From Chthoniobacterales bacterium (GTDB taxonomy: Bacteria; Verrucomicrobiota; Verrucomicrobiia; Chthoniobacterales; JACTMZ01), in the NCBI GenBank assembly GCA_018883245.1, contig VEQL01000005.1:56937-120936 (forward strand): a stretch of DNA of 64,000 nucleotides. Direction: 5' to 3'. The position numbers and the translations under genes are program-made. How positions within the stretch are numbered: the first letter of the stretch is position 1; each line of letters starts with the position of its first letter. This document shows positions 62,983 to 64,000 of this stretch, piece after piece. Below the pieces are notes generated by a model that made no database searches, was not told where the DNA came from, and saw only the letters and a program-made list of their open reading frames with translations.

Positions 62983-64000
62983 GCTACCTCTTCACTTCCG
63001 AGTCGGTCTCCGAGGGACATCCGGACAAGGTCTGCGACTTCATCGCGGACTCCGTCTTGGATGCCTGCTTGGAACAGGACCCCAACAGCCGTGTGGCCTG
63101 CGAGGTTCTCTGCAAGGGGCGCGATGTCGTTCTGGCCGGGGAGATCAATTCCAACGCTTTGGTCGACCATGAGATGGTCGCCCGTCGGGCCATTCGTTCG
63201 ATCGGCTATACCCACGAGGAGCATGAGTTCCATGCCGACAAAGTCCGGGTCACCGATCTGATCGGAAAACAAAGCGAGCGGATCTCCGGTGGCGTCGAAC
63301 TCAGTGACAAACAGCTCGGAGCCGGCGATCAGGGGCTGGTGTTCGGTTTCGCCACACGGGAAACACCGGAGCTGATGCCCCTACCCTTAACCTTGGCCCA
63401 TCGCATCACGCGAACTCTGGCCGTGCATCGTCATCAGAACGAGGTCCCGTTCCTGCGTCCCGATGCGAAAAGCCAGGTCACCGTGCGCTACGAGGACAAC
63501 AAACCCGTGGAGATCGCGGCGATCGTTGTTTCCACACAACACGCAGAGGACACGCGGCAGCAAACGATCCACGAATATGTGTGCGAGGCGCTTTTGCCCG
63601 TGGCCCTCGGCTCGTGGTTCAATCCGCAGTCGAAGATCTTGGTCAATCCCGCCGGACCCTTCGATCTCGGAGGCCCCGAAGCCGACTGCGGGGTGACTGG
63701 ACGCAAGATCATCGTGGATACCTACGGTGGTGCGGCGCGACATGGCGGCGGAGCCTTCAGCGGTAAAGACGCGACGAAAGTTGACCGTAGCGCAGCTTAC
63801 TTCGCCCGTTATGTGGCACGACAAATCGTCCAGCGCGGTCTGGCGCAGGTTGCCGAAATCCAAGTCGCCTACGCCATCGGTGTGCCCGATCCCGTTTCGC
63901 TACGGGTCGATACGCGGGGCACCGGCGACGACCACGTGGCGGAACAATACGCGCGGCGCTTTGATTTCCGTCCCTCCTCGATCATCGAATCCCTCAAGCT
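62979..64000 (+). CDS. metK: S-adenosylmethionine synthetase, cut by window end
   Basis: The first 340 codons of methionine adenosyltransferase, which makes S-adenosylmethionine from methionine and ATP; the 3' end lies beyond the window. Family motifs are intact: FTSESVSEGHPDKVCDFIAD at the start, GAGDQGLVFGFAT near residue 115, RPDAKSQVTV, and DTYGGAARHGGGAFSGKDATK near 247 (the phosphate loop). It differs from typical housekeeping MetK in stretches such as GEINSNALVDHEMVARR and VNPAGPFDLGGPEADCGVTG but keeps catalytic residues. It is the second gene after the hairpin cluster. Whether the genome has another metK is unknown. Confidence 0.95.
   Translation, partial: MSYLFTSESVSEGHPDKVCDFIADSVLDACLEQDPNSRVACEVLCKGRDVVLAGEINSNALVDHEMVARRAIRSIGYTHEEHEFHADKVRVTDLIGKQSERISGGVELSDKQLGAGDQGLVFGFATRETPELMPLPLTLAHRITRTLAVHRHQNEVPFLRPDAKSQVTVRYEDNKPVEIAAIVVSTQHAEDTRQQTIHEYVCEALLPVALGSWFNPQSKILVNPAGPFDLGGPEADCGVTGRKIIVDTYGGAARHGGGAFSGKDATKVDRSAAYFARYVARQIVQRGLAQVAEIQVAYAIGVPDPVSLRVDTRGTGDDHVAEQYARRFDFRPSSIIESLK

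Overview
This is a GC-rich (roughly 60-65%) bacterial chromosome segment. It is most likely from a Verrucomicrobiota member of the PVC group, inferred from gene content only. Pointers are a 146-aa protein resembling a Planctomycetes/Verrucomicrobia-restricted family, a PEP-CTERM protein, a type III glutamine synthetase, a McsA-McsB-ClpC module in an organism that also encodes RND efflux and many lipoproteins (so diderm), and a giant secreted LamG/lectin/RCC1 protein. Genes are dense, often with 4-bp ATGA stop/start overlaps.

Layout. 1-13.5 kb: glnN with a GAAA-loop terminator, lgt, a lipocalin lipoprotein, small secreted proteins, an EF-hand lipoprotein, an RND efflux pair, a DUF4410-type lipoprotein, trmD, and three poorly known proteins. 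13.5-19.4 kb: accessory block holding a vapBC toxin-antitoxin pair flanked by a duplicated gene tail, a 3' tRNA-Pro fragment that looks like an attachment-site scar, a lower-GC 1,414-aa mosaic secreted protein, and tRNA-Leu(UAG). 19.4-27.1 kb: RNase R, then a minus-strand operon that looks like bacterial ceramide synthesis (serine palmitoyltransferase-like, GNAT-type acyltransferase, NAD-dependent reductase) followed by an Ntn amidase, then a secreted barrel-like protein with a good terminator. 27.2-31.8 kb: rodA, an orphan ABC ATPase, a PTS IIA-like protein, nadK, tlyA and a GYF-like protein in one run. 31.9-43.1 kb: a micro-protein, the PVC-type conserved protein, a tandem M16 peptidase, DUF1844, an APC permease, a polyprenyl synthase, an SDR and a cupin gene sharing a palindrome over both start codons, dtd, an alpha/beta hydrolase and a GH63-like glycosidase. 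43.2-48.2 kb: ilvE, mcsA, mcsB, clpC. 48.2-56.8 kb: a large AsmA/TamB-like protein behind an attenuator-like leader, half-size TauE/SafE, Nudix, UspA, a secreted protein, a DUF885 peptidase and a phosphofructokinase with an altered nucleotide motif.

56.9-64 kb is accessory again: two related mini-proteins resembling the arm-type DNA-binding domain of tyrosine recombinases, a YHYH/EF-hand protein, a PEP-CTERM protein with 15-bp iterons, a decayed IS256 transposase, two unknown minus-strand genes (one zinc-ribbon/transposase-like), and a 145-nt run of five consecutive hairpins. That run leads directly into the second mini-protein, whose stop overlaps the start of a metK gene cut by the window edge.

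The strongest candidate for something undescribed is the five-hairpin leader plus integrase-arm mini-protein plus metK unit at 62576-64000. Next come the ceramide operon with a possible ceramidase, and the vapBC insertion flanked by a gene-tail duplication whose five differences are all synonymous.
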